Shown here piece by piece: positions 20,669 through 32,720 of a stretch of 64,000 nucleotides of DNA (position 1 is its first letter; every line of letters begins with the position of its first letter). Source of the stretch: Lethocerus indicus (lineage: Eukaryota; Arthropoda; Insecta; Hemiptera; Belostomatidae); the NCBI GenBank assembly GCA_019843655.1, contig JACDQD010000009.1:3537204-3601203 (forward strand), in the 5' to 3' direction. Made by a program: the position numbers and the translations under genes. The notes under the pieces were generated by a model, which saw only the letters and a program-made list of their open reading frames with translations, had not been told where the DNA came from and did no database searches.

Positions 20669-22910
20669 TATTATTAGTACCTAAATTACAGTTAAATGTA
20701 ACTAATTGCATCATAACTTTGTCATTCTATGTACATCACAACTGCGGTCGGATTAACACAAATAAATTCTTACTATATTCTATCCATAAATCGTTTCCCC
20801 AATTTATTGTATAAAATATTTCCCATATCAATCTATCAATTCCTGTGTAAACTGATAGTGGATGTAATAAAGTTGCTTTGCTAAATTTAAACAACATTTT
20901 AAAATCGACAATTGAAAACAAATTTCCCGAATTGTCGTTTTAAAACCGATACAGGACATTTTGCGGCGCTGAAAACGGTCGGCAAACCGTCGATCGCGAG
21001 TTTTTTAAAAAATTTAAATCTACCCACTAAATTTAAAATTTTTTCTTCGTTCAATGATTCCCAATGAATTTATCAAAAATTGCATATTTGGTATCTCACC
21101 GCACATTACAATATTTTGAGAGCGGCACTTTTAGGTCGGCATATCCGTGGCCTGAATAATAGGTCAATTATTCCAAAGACCTATATGTCTGCGGTCTATT
21201 TACATCGTTTTATATATACATATATAAAACTGTAATTGCAAACAGTTTACTCCCGTCCTTTATTTAAATGAAAACGTCCGAACCCGGACTTTGAAGGGGG
21301 GGGGGCTCCATGCGACGCTCCATGAACTAATTAAAAACAGGGCGTCATAATTCAAGGGGGGGCGGGGGCTCCCCTTTGCGAGAGTAGTCACCCCCTGTTT
21401 AATATTCCGGAGGTGCTGCGGGGCCAAAAACTGGTCAACACAGAATGATGGGGGGGGGGGGCCCTCCTCCACTCCGTCCGACCAGAAGCTGTATAATACA
21501 TAATTCACAAGAACCCGCGGACCGAATTAATTCGCTTAATATACACCGTCGTCGTCCTCTTCTTCCTCCTCCTCCTCGTCGTCGTCTTAAGGGGAGTCGG
21601 TCCCGATTAAAATTCATGAGCGGCGAAAATATCTAGCGGTCGAGGAACCCAGAATCATCATACTAATGGGCCAACCAATTTTCCCCCCTTTTATCGCCGC
21701 CAGTCTTAATTGTCGGAATTGGAATAACACAGAGAGATCTTGTTACAACAGGGCCTTGTTTCAATTTGAATTTTTATCCCTCCATTGATGTATAAAATCT
21801 GACCGATTTAGTAGTCTCTCCGCACGCTAAAATGACGCATCCTCTTTCAGATTTTCAACGTCTAACGACAGAATTAATTATATATATTCGTTCTGAAACT
21901 TTAAACATAGACTTGGTGCAACGAAAACATAAATCCGTGTTGGCGAACCTGAGGCACGTGTATAAGAGCTGGCGCGTGAACCATTTACAGGTTCAATTCC
22001 TTTTACTAATAGACTATTCGTGTTGTATTAAGTATTTTGGCACGTCAGAAAGTCGATAAATAATATTTGCTAAAATGTTTCGCCACCAAATGTTGACGCG
22101 TACCAAAAAATCACTCTGACTTCAAGTATGGGCGATTATACAAAACGTCAGAGCGATTATTACATTAATAGAAAAACCAAATTTTAAATTTACAATTGAA
22201 TGCCAGCCTGATAAAGTAAGACTGTAAAAAAATTACGATATTACAGTTATATGAACATATAACTGATATATAGGCTGAAATATATAAAATTTGACGCCCT
22301 GCACAATATACGATAGCGGCGGGTGGTTTTAATGAACATTTTAATCTGTTCCAAGTCACGGTTGGTTTGAAAAAATAAAAATCTCTAAGCGAAATTATTC
22401 AACCGGGTGCTCGCTCACAAAATTAAAAAGTCGGTTCATACCTCATTTTTTTCTGACGTTTTAATGCATACGAAGTCGTCCGTCCTCGTATAAATTTATT
22501 GTAATGAATAGCCGAAAATTTTGTAAATAAAAACGCGGGACGTGGACAATAATAAATTGTCAATTTTCCCCCGTCGGGAATTATAAGTGAACCACTCCCA
22601 TTCGGCCGAACGCGTACCAAACTGAAATATTTATGTATATAACTGTATATATGTATAACTATTATTCATGATTGTGTTGGTTATTGACTAATTCTCAATT
22701 TGAATTTTATAACTCTAAGCTAATATTTCGTTTGGGCCAAATGAATATTTTTTTGATTCATTTACGTGATAAGTCTCCCATTGCGACGACAACCGTCTTA
22801 AAGGCTTCTAAATGTCGCAGGAGCGAAATGTTTAACAATATCAATAATATGTTTTGGGGAGGGATAAAAGGCTCTCGGTTCTAAATCATGAAAGAACAAT
22901 ATTTCAAAAC
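20669..22910. other. No gene; three long G tracts
   Basis: G runs lie at 21296-21305, 21356-21369 (interrupted once) and 21450-21461, and a GTC/TCC tract at 21547-21589. The Pro- and Arg-rich frames here are artefacts of these tracts. Confidence 0.55.
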
Positions 22911-22922
22911 TAACATATTTTA

Positions 22923-23284
22923 GTGTAACATACCTGTTTTGTGGTCTGCGAGGGGTTGAAATACCATAGATTCCGTGTGTTTCTGTGTCCTCTCGCCGGT
23001 TTGGTCTTTTGATAAACCGGTTGCTCGCCATCTTCAGTAGCGGTGTTAGTAATTTTTGGCACTTTGGATGTTTTTCGGGCATCCTCACTGCACTGTCACT
23101 GTCACTGTCACTTGTACTGTCAGCACAAAACATTTAACGCATTGACAGTGACAGTGCAGTGAGGATGCCCGAAAAAAATCCAAAGTACCAAATGTCACCA
23201 ACACCGCTACTGAAGATGGCGAGCAGCCGAAACCGGTCTGGCAAAAGACCAAACCAGCGACAGAAACACACGAAATCTACAGTA
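22923..23284 (-). repeat. Hairpin family A, full-length copy with 12-bp direct repeats (A13)
   Basis: This is the best full copy: long end on the left (GTAACATACCTGTTTTGTGG), first arm, loop near 23115-23145 (GTACTGTCAGCACAAAAC), second arm ending ACACGAAATCTACAG. Exact direct repeats TAACATATTTTA lie at 22911-22922 and 23285-23296. Length is 362 bp. The right repeat belongs to segment E. Confidence 0.93.
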
Positions 23285-23377
23285 TAACATATTTTACTTT
23301 AACAAATTCTGCCGCATGTTCAATTTTTTTCGCATATATCGGACTTCTATTGGTAGCATGGGGATTTAAGTACGCCA
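23285..23377 (-). repeat. Segment E, copy 3
   Basis: This is the reverse complement of the E blocks at 4.5 and 5.9 kb (AAATTCTGCCGCATGTTCAA, CGCATATATCGGA, GTAGCATGGGGAT). It lacks about 20 bp present in the other two between CTTAAAT and CCCCATGC. Confidence 0.8.
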
Positions 23378-24267
23378 AACCTAGTGGTCGAAGTGCCAGC
23401 AATGAAGCCCCTGCACTGGGGTTCGTGTCGAATGCACCGAGTTGTGTATGTGGAGTTAACGACCGATTATTTCGTCCCGTGTCACCTCTCGCTGTATGTA
23501 AGCCGGCCAATCTCATAAAATTTAACTTTTATGCGAGCGTAAAGTCCGGGCGTACACCGACAGCCCAATTATATCCCCCCGACGCCGTCGTCGTCGTCGT
23601 CATGCGACATCGAACAGATATTTTATTTCACGAACGCCTCCCTTTTATGGCGAGTATCGCCCTGGTCCTGGGGGATTACAGGGAATGGGTTTCGTGACAG
23701 CGGTAGGCGTGGACGAGATCCGCTATCTTTGGAAAACCAGATTGAGAGTATTTTCTTGGGAAAATGGAAAAATTGAGCCCCAAAGAGGAGAACAACGGAA
23801 ATGATTCCTGGACCAGATTTGACTAGCGAACGAATCGCGTAATTCTAAGACTAACAATACATGGAAGAATCGCGAATAAATTCCCCAATCTGGGCACGCG
23901 GACTCGAACTGTTCCGCCAAACCGAAGAATATCGAAAAAATCTAAACTTTACGGTCAAAAATATTAAGGAAAATAAGCCTACATACAGATCTCAAACTCC
24001 CGTCAACAGTCCAAGCGTTCCCTTCAAAAGCGTGTCTAAAAAAAATTAATAAAAAATGTAATAAGAATAAAAAAAAGGAGGTTTTTCCTCCATTATTGTC
24101 TATTCTTTGTCAGTGCTGCTTGAACATCAAAAAATGATTCCAAACTCTTGATATTTTGGGCCCAATCAGTTTTTCTCAGGGCGTCGAACAAGATATAGCA
24201 TTCGGCGTCCAATACATTCGATACGGGCCGTTCGTTAATTTCTCGTTTTTTAACAACTATTACCCCA
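23378..24267. other. No gene recognised
   Basis: A 115-codon plus-strand frame (23350-23697) starts inside segment E and shows no known motif. A (GTC)n tract lies at 23580-23601. Confidence 0.5.
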
Positions 24268-24530
24268 CTTCGTACCGTCCTTAATGCTCCCCCCGCCCCC
24301 CGGTATATTTCTAACCGAACAATTCCACCGTGACCTCAACACACCGACCGGTTCCACTCCCGCCTTTCTCCTCGAAAATTTGGACTTTTAAGACCATCAC
24401 TGAAACGATACTTAAACCGACACGGATATGCTGTGGGGTTCCGACATTGTTCGCATCCAGAGATTCAAGTCATTCAAGCGAGACAAATATACATTCGAAA
24501 TTAGACTGTAATTGATTGTACAAAAAAAGA
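24268..24530 (+). pseudogene. Jockey-like LINE ORF2 3'-end fragment, rearranged (C2)
   Basis: From 24268 a frame reads LRTVLNAP, and after a C-rich insertion YISNRTI. A shifted frame then reads FHRDLNTPT. These match the segment near the end of Jockey-type ORF2 that follows the FQSKVLR motif. Further on (about 24388-24420) TILKPT appears; in the LINE this lies upstream of LRT, so the order is reversed here. It ends with ATTGATTGTACAAAAAAAG, like the other LINE 3' tails in the window. Confidence 0.7.
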
Positions 24531-25025
24531 AAAGGCGAAAACAAAAAAAAATTACCCTAATCCTCGGTCGGGAATATTTCATCGGGGCAAACGTGATATT
24601 TCAGAAACCTTCAAAATTCAGAAAAGGTCTTGCGGCGTGAATATTATTTACGCTTGCGATCGCGCCACCGCCTGATACATTCACGGCATCCCTTCGACCG
24701 ATTAATCACATCTCGGATAAATTATCCGAGTTTTGTGTATATTTATTTTACTTTTAAAATGCCAACCGGGGCCCGTCTCGCCCGTCTCGCTGATCTATTG
24801 GCGGCCCCACTTCGTGTATCAAATATCATCATTCGGTGATGTGAAATAATTTCTGTCGAGACACTTCAAGGCGCGACCTCGATATTAATGTTTCGGGGGT
24901 ATCGAAAATCGAGAGGGCCCCGCTGAGAAACAGAATGATAAATACCGCGCCATTACTGGACGCTGGAGAACTAATTTTTCTGATTCCTCCCAATGTTTCC
25001 AATACTTCATTTATTGCCGAAATAA

Positions 25026-25028
<3 letters not shown>

Positions 25029-25073
<45 letters not shown>
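25029..25073. repeat. (TA)n microsatellite, about 45 bp
   Basis: Perfect alternating TA. Confidence 0.97.
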
Positions 25074-25077
<4 letters not shown>

Positions 25078-26146
25078 AGACACGCCAATGGTAAACATCG
25101 TGAAAAAACGAAATATCTCCTCAACATTATAGATGATACAGATTAAATGAAGTCCTGTTACAATATATCAGTGTTAGAGTCAAACATTTTAAAATTTCTT
25201 TGTGTCCTTTTTCTGTCCACCTTCCACCTCCGATACCAATTATTATTTATCGAAAACGATTATATTCATTTTAACTTTCTACGAGTTCAACGTTTAGTAA
25301 ATGAAAACACCTCGTTCCTATTGGTATATTGACGTCTCAATTTTACCATAATTCGTATTATGCCCACGTTGTTCCGGTCAATTGTTTTCTTCTGTTAAAT
25401 TCGCATCACGAATCGTGCCAAAGGAGACTATCGTATTGCGAAAATTCGCACCGACCATCCGCCATTGAGAGTCACAGGTTGGTAACTGTTTCTTGTGCGT
25501 TTTTTGTGAAATTTAAAGCTTCCGAGAGAGAAAATATTTTTGAAAACCTATAATTACTGTTATTAAAGCGCGTGTTAAATCCTCCTCTAATTGACTGAGG
25601 GATACGAAAGGAATTAATATCGTAAAAACCAGTTCTGCCGCTTTGTGTTTTCTCGAATTCAATTAAAAATATTGTCCTTTTAATCATTTTAAGTTACTTT
25701 CAATATTCCATTTATAATGGGACTCCTCTCTGGCGGATTTGAAACGTCATCGTTAAAGCGATTTTCTGTCTCCACTCCCGAACGCGATCTTAATCTAGAC
25801 CGGTTTCAGCGAATATTCCGCTAACATTGTGTTATTTACTCTGTCCGTCTAAGCTGACAGTTTAACAATAGTAACAGTTCTGACTTAGAGGCGCTATTGG
25901 CGGCCTAACTTTCCATAAGGCATCCAGTTTATAATTGTTACTATCTTTTTTTTGAACGACTGGCCGTTCGGACTTATCCGAAGGTCTCTTGTTTTGGCCC
26001 CGCGATCTCCGGGAGGGATAAAAAATATTTCGATACGAAGGTGAATCGGCGAACGGGGTTATGAACCGGCAATTATTAAAGTGTGTGGTATTGGGGCCGT
26101 TCAACCGCAAGCAAGCATCAGCCGCACTTGAACCCGTAATCAGGAG

Positions 26147-26148
<2 letters not shown>

Positions 26149-26223
<75 letters not shown>
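26149..26223. repeat. (GA)n microsatellite, about 75 bp
   Basis: Near-perfect GA repeat generating Arg-Glu and Leu-Ser artefact frames. Confidence 0.97.
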
Positions 26224-26226
<3 letters not shown>

Positions 26227-26522
26227 CAAACCGACGTACGCAGCCGGCCTGTACAAACAAAGACGATCTGCCCTCTAGGCCCCACCGCATTCATACCATC
26301 GTACCTGCATACCTGCATACCTGTATACCTACCCGAACTGGTACCCTCCTACCCGTCCAAACCGCCGACCGGTCATCGACCCCCCCTCAACTTCTTCCAG
26401 GCGCCTCCTTCGACAATTAAACGCAGGAGTTCACGCAGGAGGATTCGGCCCTTACACCTGTCCGCGTCCAGCAGGAGGATGTCGAGCTATAGTTCATAGA
26501 AAGTGCGACTGCAGCACCTTGT

Positions 26523-26556
26523 ATAGGGTGTACCAAAATTAACGCAAGATTCGAAT
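26523..26556 (+). repeat. Solo terminal repeat of the M1 mariner family
   Basis: TA, then GGGTGTACCAAAATTAACGC and AAGATTCGAA match the M1 terminus. The sequence then diverges. It lies just outside the duplicated locus. Confidence 0.75.
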
Positions 26557-26733
26557 CGAACTGCGGCTGCCAAACTGTGCTATAGACAATGGTGAAAACT
26601 CACATTCCAACTTGGCCATAGTGAATAGGCAAATGGACAAATTTTTAGTTACTGTTCTTATTAACGACACTATGGTTATATAGACTATCTTCTGATCTGT
26701 TTTTTATTTTCAATTTTTACCACTTTCATTGTA

Positions 26734-27137
26734 AAGGGTGTCCCAAAATTAACGCGAGATTTGAATTTGCCACCATTCTTGCAGTAAAAGTACAATTGGA
26801 TTCTCCATATGGATGGAAATTCTCCATAGTTAGTACAAATGGAGCGTTACACGATAGAACAACGTGTTTTCATTGTTGAACGATATTTAAAAAATAATGA
26901 AAGTTCGGCGGCCAAAGTCGTGCGTGAGAGTGTTTGTGAATATTGACAAGTGGATGCGGATTTTTCGAACAAAATTATTTTCAGCGATGAAGCACATTTT
27001 CATCTCGATGACTCCTTTTGTACTGACCCTAAACTATCGGCTGTCAAATGGCTTTTTTTAATAGGATCGCCAACTTCACTGCAAGAACGGTGGCGAATTC
27101 AAATCTTGCCACCCCTAAAAATAATTTTAGGACACCC
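26734..27137 (+). mobile_element. Tc1/mariner derivative M1, about 404 bp
   Basis: The left terminus AAGGGTGTCCCAAAATTAAC is preceded by TA at 26732-26733. The right end GGACACCC is followed by TA at 27138-27139. The interior carries the same two transposase pieces as 1256-1648 and in the same + orientation, although the flanks of the two loci are mutually inverted. Confidence 0.9.
26839..27015 (+). pseudogene. Transposase N-terminal and first-catalytic-Asp fragments (M1)
   Basis: ATG at 26839 opens a 35-codon frame, MERYTIEQRVFIVERYLK, then NNESSAAKVV, with a stop at 26944. Its form resembles the start of the N-terminal helix-turn-helix region of this transposase group. After a stop and frame change, DADFSNKIIFSDEAHFHLDD follows at 26953, containing the first catalytic Asp (SDE). 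Everything between the two and everything after is deleted. Confidence 0.82.
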
Positions 27138-27478
27138 TATAGTACCTACCGGTTTTTTTCTATTCAACCAGTAAACAACGCCTCCAGGTTGTCCAGAAGA
27201 CATGGAGAAAATAAATTACTTCATAATTTTATGTTGAAGAACCAGACTAGTGAATGTTTTCATGATGCATATTCTGTAAATGAAACTAAAAAAAACATGT
27301 TAATGCTGTAATTATTATGCATTTATGGATGCGGTCGATTTCATACACACCATGTTTTTTCAGTCCACTTAGTCTAAAACAAGGAATCGATTGATTATTG
27401 AATGAATTATGAATAATCTGGCAAATTAATTAATTATTATATAAGTATTAGATCTGTTAATGGATATATTTACATGTG

Positions 27479-29731
27479 TGGAAAGTTCATACTGAGGAAA
27501 ATGCATGCCTACTTCTGAGTGATCTTAAAAGCACATTTCATTTAGATTTAATACATTTCCACCTTAAAGGAAGATTAAGGACCGATTTTCGTTGAAGGTG
27601 AGTCCACGAAATCCATAATACGAAGTTGCCATTCGTCCTCCCGATTGATGTGCAATGTCGAAACCGGTCTAGTTTTCGAAAGAATATGCGCTGTCTCCGA
27701 GCGCCTTATCGACAGATCTGACGAGATCGCATTCCGCCGGCCTTCTAAGTTCTGAAGTGACACTCAATCGTTCAATCCGATATTAGTTTTTTCCTCTCTC
27801 TACAGGCAATTAAGACTTATAATCGAATCAAGCTCACGGCAAATGATTGCGGAGAAAGGGATGGAGCCGAAACGCGTTTTTCATCGGGTCATCTGTTATC
27901 ATCCCTGGGGATCTCAGAAGTCATAAATGAGTATAACTCTGGGCTGAGATTGATTGTGTGATGAAAGTGCCAGCGTTTTCGGTCCAATTAAAAGATTGTG
28001 ATTTGTCACTCGGACTGACCGTCATTTGTTGTTGAACAAAATTTTTCTAATAAACGAAGCAATAGACGAAATCGTTGACTCCGATAGCAATCTGCATTTA
28101 CATTCGGCACGAGAGACTTATTTACAAAGTTTCGAATATTTATTTTCTACGATGCCTCTTCGTGACTGTAGCACTGTTTCTGGAAAATTCAGGCCGTTTG
28201 CCGTGCAGGTTTGGGTTTCCGCCGTCGTCAGTAGTAGTCGGTCGAATTTCATACTGAAGGAGGTCGGTGTCCATTGAAATTTATATTTTCCCGAGGCTCT
28301 TATAAGTATGACGGCAGCCAATCCAATCTGTTCTAGCCGAGTGGATAAGTGGAATAATTATCGAGAGGTATTAATATTATAATTTTAATGACAGCAAAAA
28401 TATATATATTTATGCAACATCCCCCCAAATGATCAGAGTTTCCGGGTCGAAAGTTTAAATCCCATAAATATTTAAAAATAATACGCATAATAAATAAATC
28501 TGATTCCACAAATTGTTGGACATCATCAAAGATATGTTATAACGAAATGGCGCCTTCGTAATACCGCCGGCATCTGGCATTATTTTTGTACGGGACGAGC
28601 TTCGTCGAATATTTTCACTCAATTTTTATGCCAACAACAGAGGTTGTTTTCCCCGATTTACGCGATGCATCGTACGTGACTGTCAGAACGCGCAGGTACC
28701 TTAAATCGTGATTTTTACGCGTTGAAAGGCCGGGCGGGGGTGAGTGAGAGGGGATTCGCCCGAGTAATCAAACGCGACTCGAATTAAGTCCAGAAATTAT
28801 ACCGAGGGTCCTTTTTTCTTTTTGCTTTAGCTTTCCTAATCTCAATATACTGTCGGTTCGATCTAGCGAACGCCGTTTAAATTTGCCAAAGTGTTGGGCC
28901 CGAGCCCAATTTACAGATCGGTACGTCTGGCGACCGGCCATAATGACGACCCGAAGACTTGGGCACGTTTTTCCCGATATTGAGACTATTTCGAGGGATT
29001 ACCGAGTGAATATCGGAGCGCAGGATAAGGTGCATACAGATTGGGCGATTTGAAGCCCACTCCGGGATAGCGTCATCTCGCTCTTAATCCGACCGGTATT
29101 ATATTTACGATTGGGGTGAAAAACATATTTGGTCCAGTTACACTTATTTGTGACAACACCGGTTTACGGGACATTTTCTCTTTTTTATTTTCATGACCGT
29201 CGCGAGATTTTCTTTCAGGGCTGAATATTGAAAATTCCCCTCGTATCCTTTTCCAGTTCGTTTTTCCAGAAACGTCGGCCTCCTTTGCGGTTTTCCGGAG
29301 GGACAATTCGAAAGGTACAAGAAAAAAAAACCTGAAAATTTCTTGACATCAGTTGCCCCTAATCCCCGATTCAGTCTTGCACTAGACCGGTTTGAAAGTT
29401 TCACCTGTAGCATTCGGTGCAATAAATTAGAAAGGCCACGCAGGCGTACCGAATGTGTTCAGATTCCTCCCTTAATTGAATATATTAAAAAGAAAGGCCC
29501 GGATTTCTTCACGTGAAAATATGCGGAATTGTGTCCGGTCTACGAATCCGAGAAGTTGAAAAAAAAACGTTGATATTATTTTGTAATCAAGTGTTGAGGA
29601 AAATTGGGCATTGTTGTATCGGTCCCCCTTGTCGAAGTATGCGAGAACCCAAAAAACCGGTCTATAGAGTGTGGGAAGAACGATTCTTTCCAATTGTCGC
29701 AGTCGGAGATCACCGTGTGAGGATATTTCAA
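27479..29731. other. No gene; solo A-core motifs
   Basis: Solo motifs lie at 27657-27672 (GTCGAAACCGGTCTAG) and 29382-29393 (CTAGACCGGTTT). A diverged family A-like stretch may lie at 28160-28235 (CCGTCGTCAGTAGTAG). No coding homology. Confidence 0.5.
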
Positions 29732-29884
29732 ACCGTAGATTTCGTCTGTTTCTTTCTCCTCTCGCCGGTTTGGTCTTTTGCTAGACCGGTTTGCCATCTT
29801 CAGTAGCGGTGTTAGTCACTTTTCGCACTTTGGATGTTTTTTGGGTATCTTCACTGCACTGTACAAGTGACAGTGACAGTGCAC
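29732..29884 (+). repeat. Hairpin family A, first arm and loop only (A14)
   Basis: It starts ACCGTAGATTTCGTC and contains the first arm with TTTGCTAGACCGGTTT. It runs to the loop (GTACAAGTGACAGTGACAG) and stops. A short gap removes CGGCCGCTC. Confidence 0.85.
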
Positions 29885-30789
29885 AACAATATAAATCATC
29901 CCCGACGACCATTTTACAAGTCTTTTGGTAAATACTTCGGTAAACTAAACCGAATCAGTAAACATGAAAAAACCCACAATTTTTTAAATCATAATTCCCG
30001 GTTGACGGAAAATTATTTGAACTGATTATCATTTAGTGTTCAGTGGGCGTAACGCATGTTATAATACTCGTTAGTAATTAAATTTCGGCCCCTGTAATTG
30101 GTTAGTTGTGTTTTAATAATGTTATTCGGTTGTTATTAATTTATTTTATATTAGATATAAATTAGTGATTCGTGTTCAACGTCGTCCCGGATTCACTTAT
30201 CCGGCTCGGATGATTTATTCCCCCCTTCGATTTCGATCCTTATGAATAAAACCAATCTACGAAATCTAAATTGCCTCTCGGGACAATTAAAAACCTATCA
30301 TCTTTAAGGTCGGACAATTAGTTGTCGCGTTTTTTTTTTCTCTTCTCCGTCGTCGTTGTCTTCCAATTAACGCCTGCCGGACAGTGGATCCGGATCCGGA
30401 GTTTAACAAAAAAAAAAAATAAAATAAAAGGATATAATAATAATTAATAACCGTGAAACGTGTCGAAAAATTAAAATCGGAGAGAAAAAGGCCGGTGGAA
30501 AAAAGATGGACAGAATTTGTTCAAGAAATTAGTAACAATGTCGATAAATCAAAAAATAATTTTGTCCCGTGAAATTGGAACGGCTATAATTTGGAACGTG
30601 ACGAATCTGAAAAGGCCGAGCCGCTCTTAATTCTGAACGGGCTGTCTCAATTCTCGCTTATAACAATACAAATTATCCATTCTTGTAACGAAGAGATGGT
30701 CAATATCCGTATCAATTCTAATAGCGTAAAACAGATCTAAATAATTTTCTAAATATTATAGATGAATATCTAATGCTCTCTATGGTGCT
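29885..30789. other. No recognised feature
   Basis: AT-rich, with T and A homopolymers near 30330 and 30408. No homology seen. Confidence 0.5.
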
Positions 30790-30935
30790 TAATTGTTAAT
30801 AATTGTTCTTATGTCAAAAGTGCCATCTTTGGGTGGTTCCTTTTATCACGAAATACATGTGAAAAAAATGCATACAGCATTTGTACTTATAACATTCAAT
30901 GTTGATTGTACGAAATAAAAAAAAAGGTTAAAAAA
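30790..30935 (+). repeat. LINE 3'-end fragment (C3)
   Basis: GTGCCATCTTTGGGTGGTTC, AAATACATGTGAAAAAAATG, CTTATAACATTCAATGTTGA and an A-rich tail closely match C1 (3.1 kb) and the non-coding part of C4 (32.6 kb, opposite strand). Confidence 0.65.
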
Positions 30936-31081
30936 ATATCTAGTAAAAGACATATCTGATGATCCTCCAGTTCCAGCCCAATTTCTCGAAGTATAATAAA
31001 TTGTAATGATTGAATTTTTATGAGTGTTATGGCACCCCCAGCTCAATACAGTTATTTAGTAATAATTTTTTCGTTTACCCA

Positions 31082-31205
31082 AGATTTGTGTTTCTTTCTC
31101 CTCTCGCCGGTTCGGTCTTTTGCTAGACCGGTTTCGGCCGGTCGCCATCTTCAGGCACTCTGGATGTTTTTCGGGGGCATCCTCACCGCACTGTCACTGT
31201 GTCAT
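31082..31205 (+). repeat. Hairpin family A, first arm only (A15)
   Basis: AGATTTGTGTTTCTTTCTCC through GACCGGTTTCGGCCGG to CATCCTCACCGCACTG. The second arm and long end are missing, and the GTAGCGGTGTTAGTCAC segment is deleted. Confidence 0.85.
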
Positions 31206-32579
31206 GTGTTAATAAAATAGACAATTTCCAAGACCGAAATCAATGCAGAGTGTCCGGTCCCGATAACACAATAGTTTAAGAGGCTATTAAAATATTCGCG
31301 ACAATAATTTTCGTCGTTTTACTGCGGTCATTCGGCTCTCTCTTTTGATTATATCTCGATTGGGGGCTTATTTATTGCCAAAATTATTCACTTTAGTCCG
31401 TGCCGAGAAAAAACCGAACTCCGAACACGGGATAGGAAAACGAGGGGGGAAATAACGAGCGGGTAATTGATATATAATGAAATATAATTGGCGAACGCGG
31501 AATCTACGGCACAATGGAATGGATGGCCCGCGCGTCTCTCCGAACACGTTACCCGGCTAATTATTGACAATTTCGTTTATTCCTCTTTCGTATTCATTTT
31601 CTCTTATCCTTCGGCACTTCTCCTTTTCTCTCTCTCTCGTTCCACCCGGCTCAGTTTAACGAGCCCGGCCCCGCCCCGGCCGGCGTTCAAATTTCCATCA
31701 CGAATATCCCCTCAACCCGGTCCTCAATCGAGCCCACTGATTGAGTATCATTAAGCGACGCAGAACGGGAGTGGGGTGAGGAGGAGGAGGAGGAGCAGGA
31801 GCAGGAGGAGGAGGAAGAAAATTATAAATTTGAAGTGCGCTCTTAAGTCTATAGCCCCGGCAGTTCTTCGAAAATTTCTCAAGAAACCGTTTTTTTTACA
31901 GGGTATATTGCTTTCGAAATCGGTTTAATTATCGCCGGCGAACCTATTCGTAATTTATGTGGACGCGTTTTTGACAGAAAACGTAACGACGGGTTAAAAA
32001 AAAAAAAATTAAATTAAATCGCCCATTCAGTTTAACAACTCTGGATTGGTCCAGTAAAGTGGGGAGCCTGTAAAATATATCTTTTTACCGGATCTCGATG
32101 ACTTAATTTACTTTTCGAGAACGGAAGTTTTTTTTTTTTTTAATACCCATTATCAAAGTGGACAAATACGATATTTACGACGTTCCGCAACAACAGAGAA
32201 AAGAGTTTTCTTCATTCTCGCACATTATGACAGTTTTTGTAATAAAGACCGTAACAGTTCTAACAAGATGCTTCATCGGTACACTCTGAGCGTACCGTCC
32301 TGTACTACTGAAACAGAAATGTTTAACGGATATTAAACTCACGCCTCGGTTGTTTCGACTCCGCATTTCGCAGTTTACGATCAACTTTAGACAGTGCCCT
32401 TGGTAGGGTCCGTTTTTCAATAAACGGTTCGAAAAACGGTTTATTTCCAGTGTAAACTATTTCTTACGACCCTTTCGTCGGACGGATATTGCGATTATTT
32501 GCCCTAACTACAGTAATTACGTCCACTGCGGTCGGTGAAGTAAACCCTCTGGTTAATATTCTATTATTATAACCGGTTT
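31206..32579. other. No gene; GGA simple repeat
   Basis: A GGA/GCA tract lies at 31778-31818, with A and T homopolymers near 31996 and 32128. Nothing else is recognised. Confidence 0.5.
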
Positions 32580-32720
32580 TTTTCTATTAACCTTTTTTAT
32601 TTTGTACAATCAACCTTTAATGTTATAAGTACAAGTGCTGACTTTTATTTTTTTTCACATGTATTTCGGTTTAAGTCGATTCTTTTGAGTCGGGTATTTG
32701 GATTCCACGTGAATTACTAG
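32580..32720 (-). repeat. LINE 3' end with coding remnant (C4)
   Basis: On the minus strand, TGGAATCCAAATACCCGAC encodes WNPNTR, and the frame continues with LKRIDLNR, the same block as WNPHIKLKRL at 39.3 kb. It is followed by AAATACATGTGAAAAAAAAT and GTTGATTGTACAAAATAAA. This copy links the coding remnants to the C1/C3 tails. Confidence 0.65.

Larger units (their letters stand above)
24531..26522. other. No gene; palindrome, TA and GA microsatellites
   Basis: A 9+1+9 palindrome (CTCGGATAA and complement) lies at 24712-24730. Solo motif CTAGACCGGTTTC is at 25795-25807. The TA and GA tracts are listed separately. Confidence 0.5.
26617..27478 (-). repeat. Duplicated locus, partner of 0.92-1.77 kb (inverted)
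   Basis: The flanks on both sides of the nested transposon match the reverse complement of 920-1253 and 1651-1768. Shared landmarks include TAGACTATCTTCTGATCTG on one side and GTTGAAGAACCAGACTAGTG on the other. This copy has about 60 extra or diverged bases around 27280-27370. Confidence 0.85.

Noticed and set aside
30180..30420. Possible conserved non-coding segment rich in T and A runs
   Set aside because: Nothing distinguishes it from background without comparison to other species.
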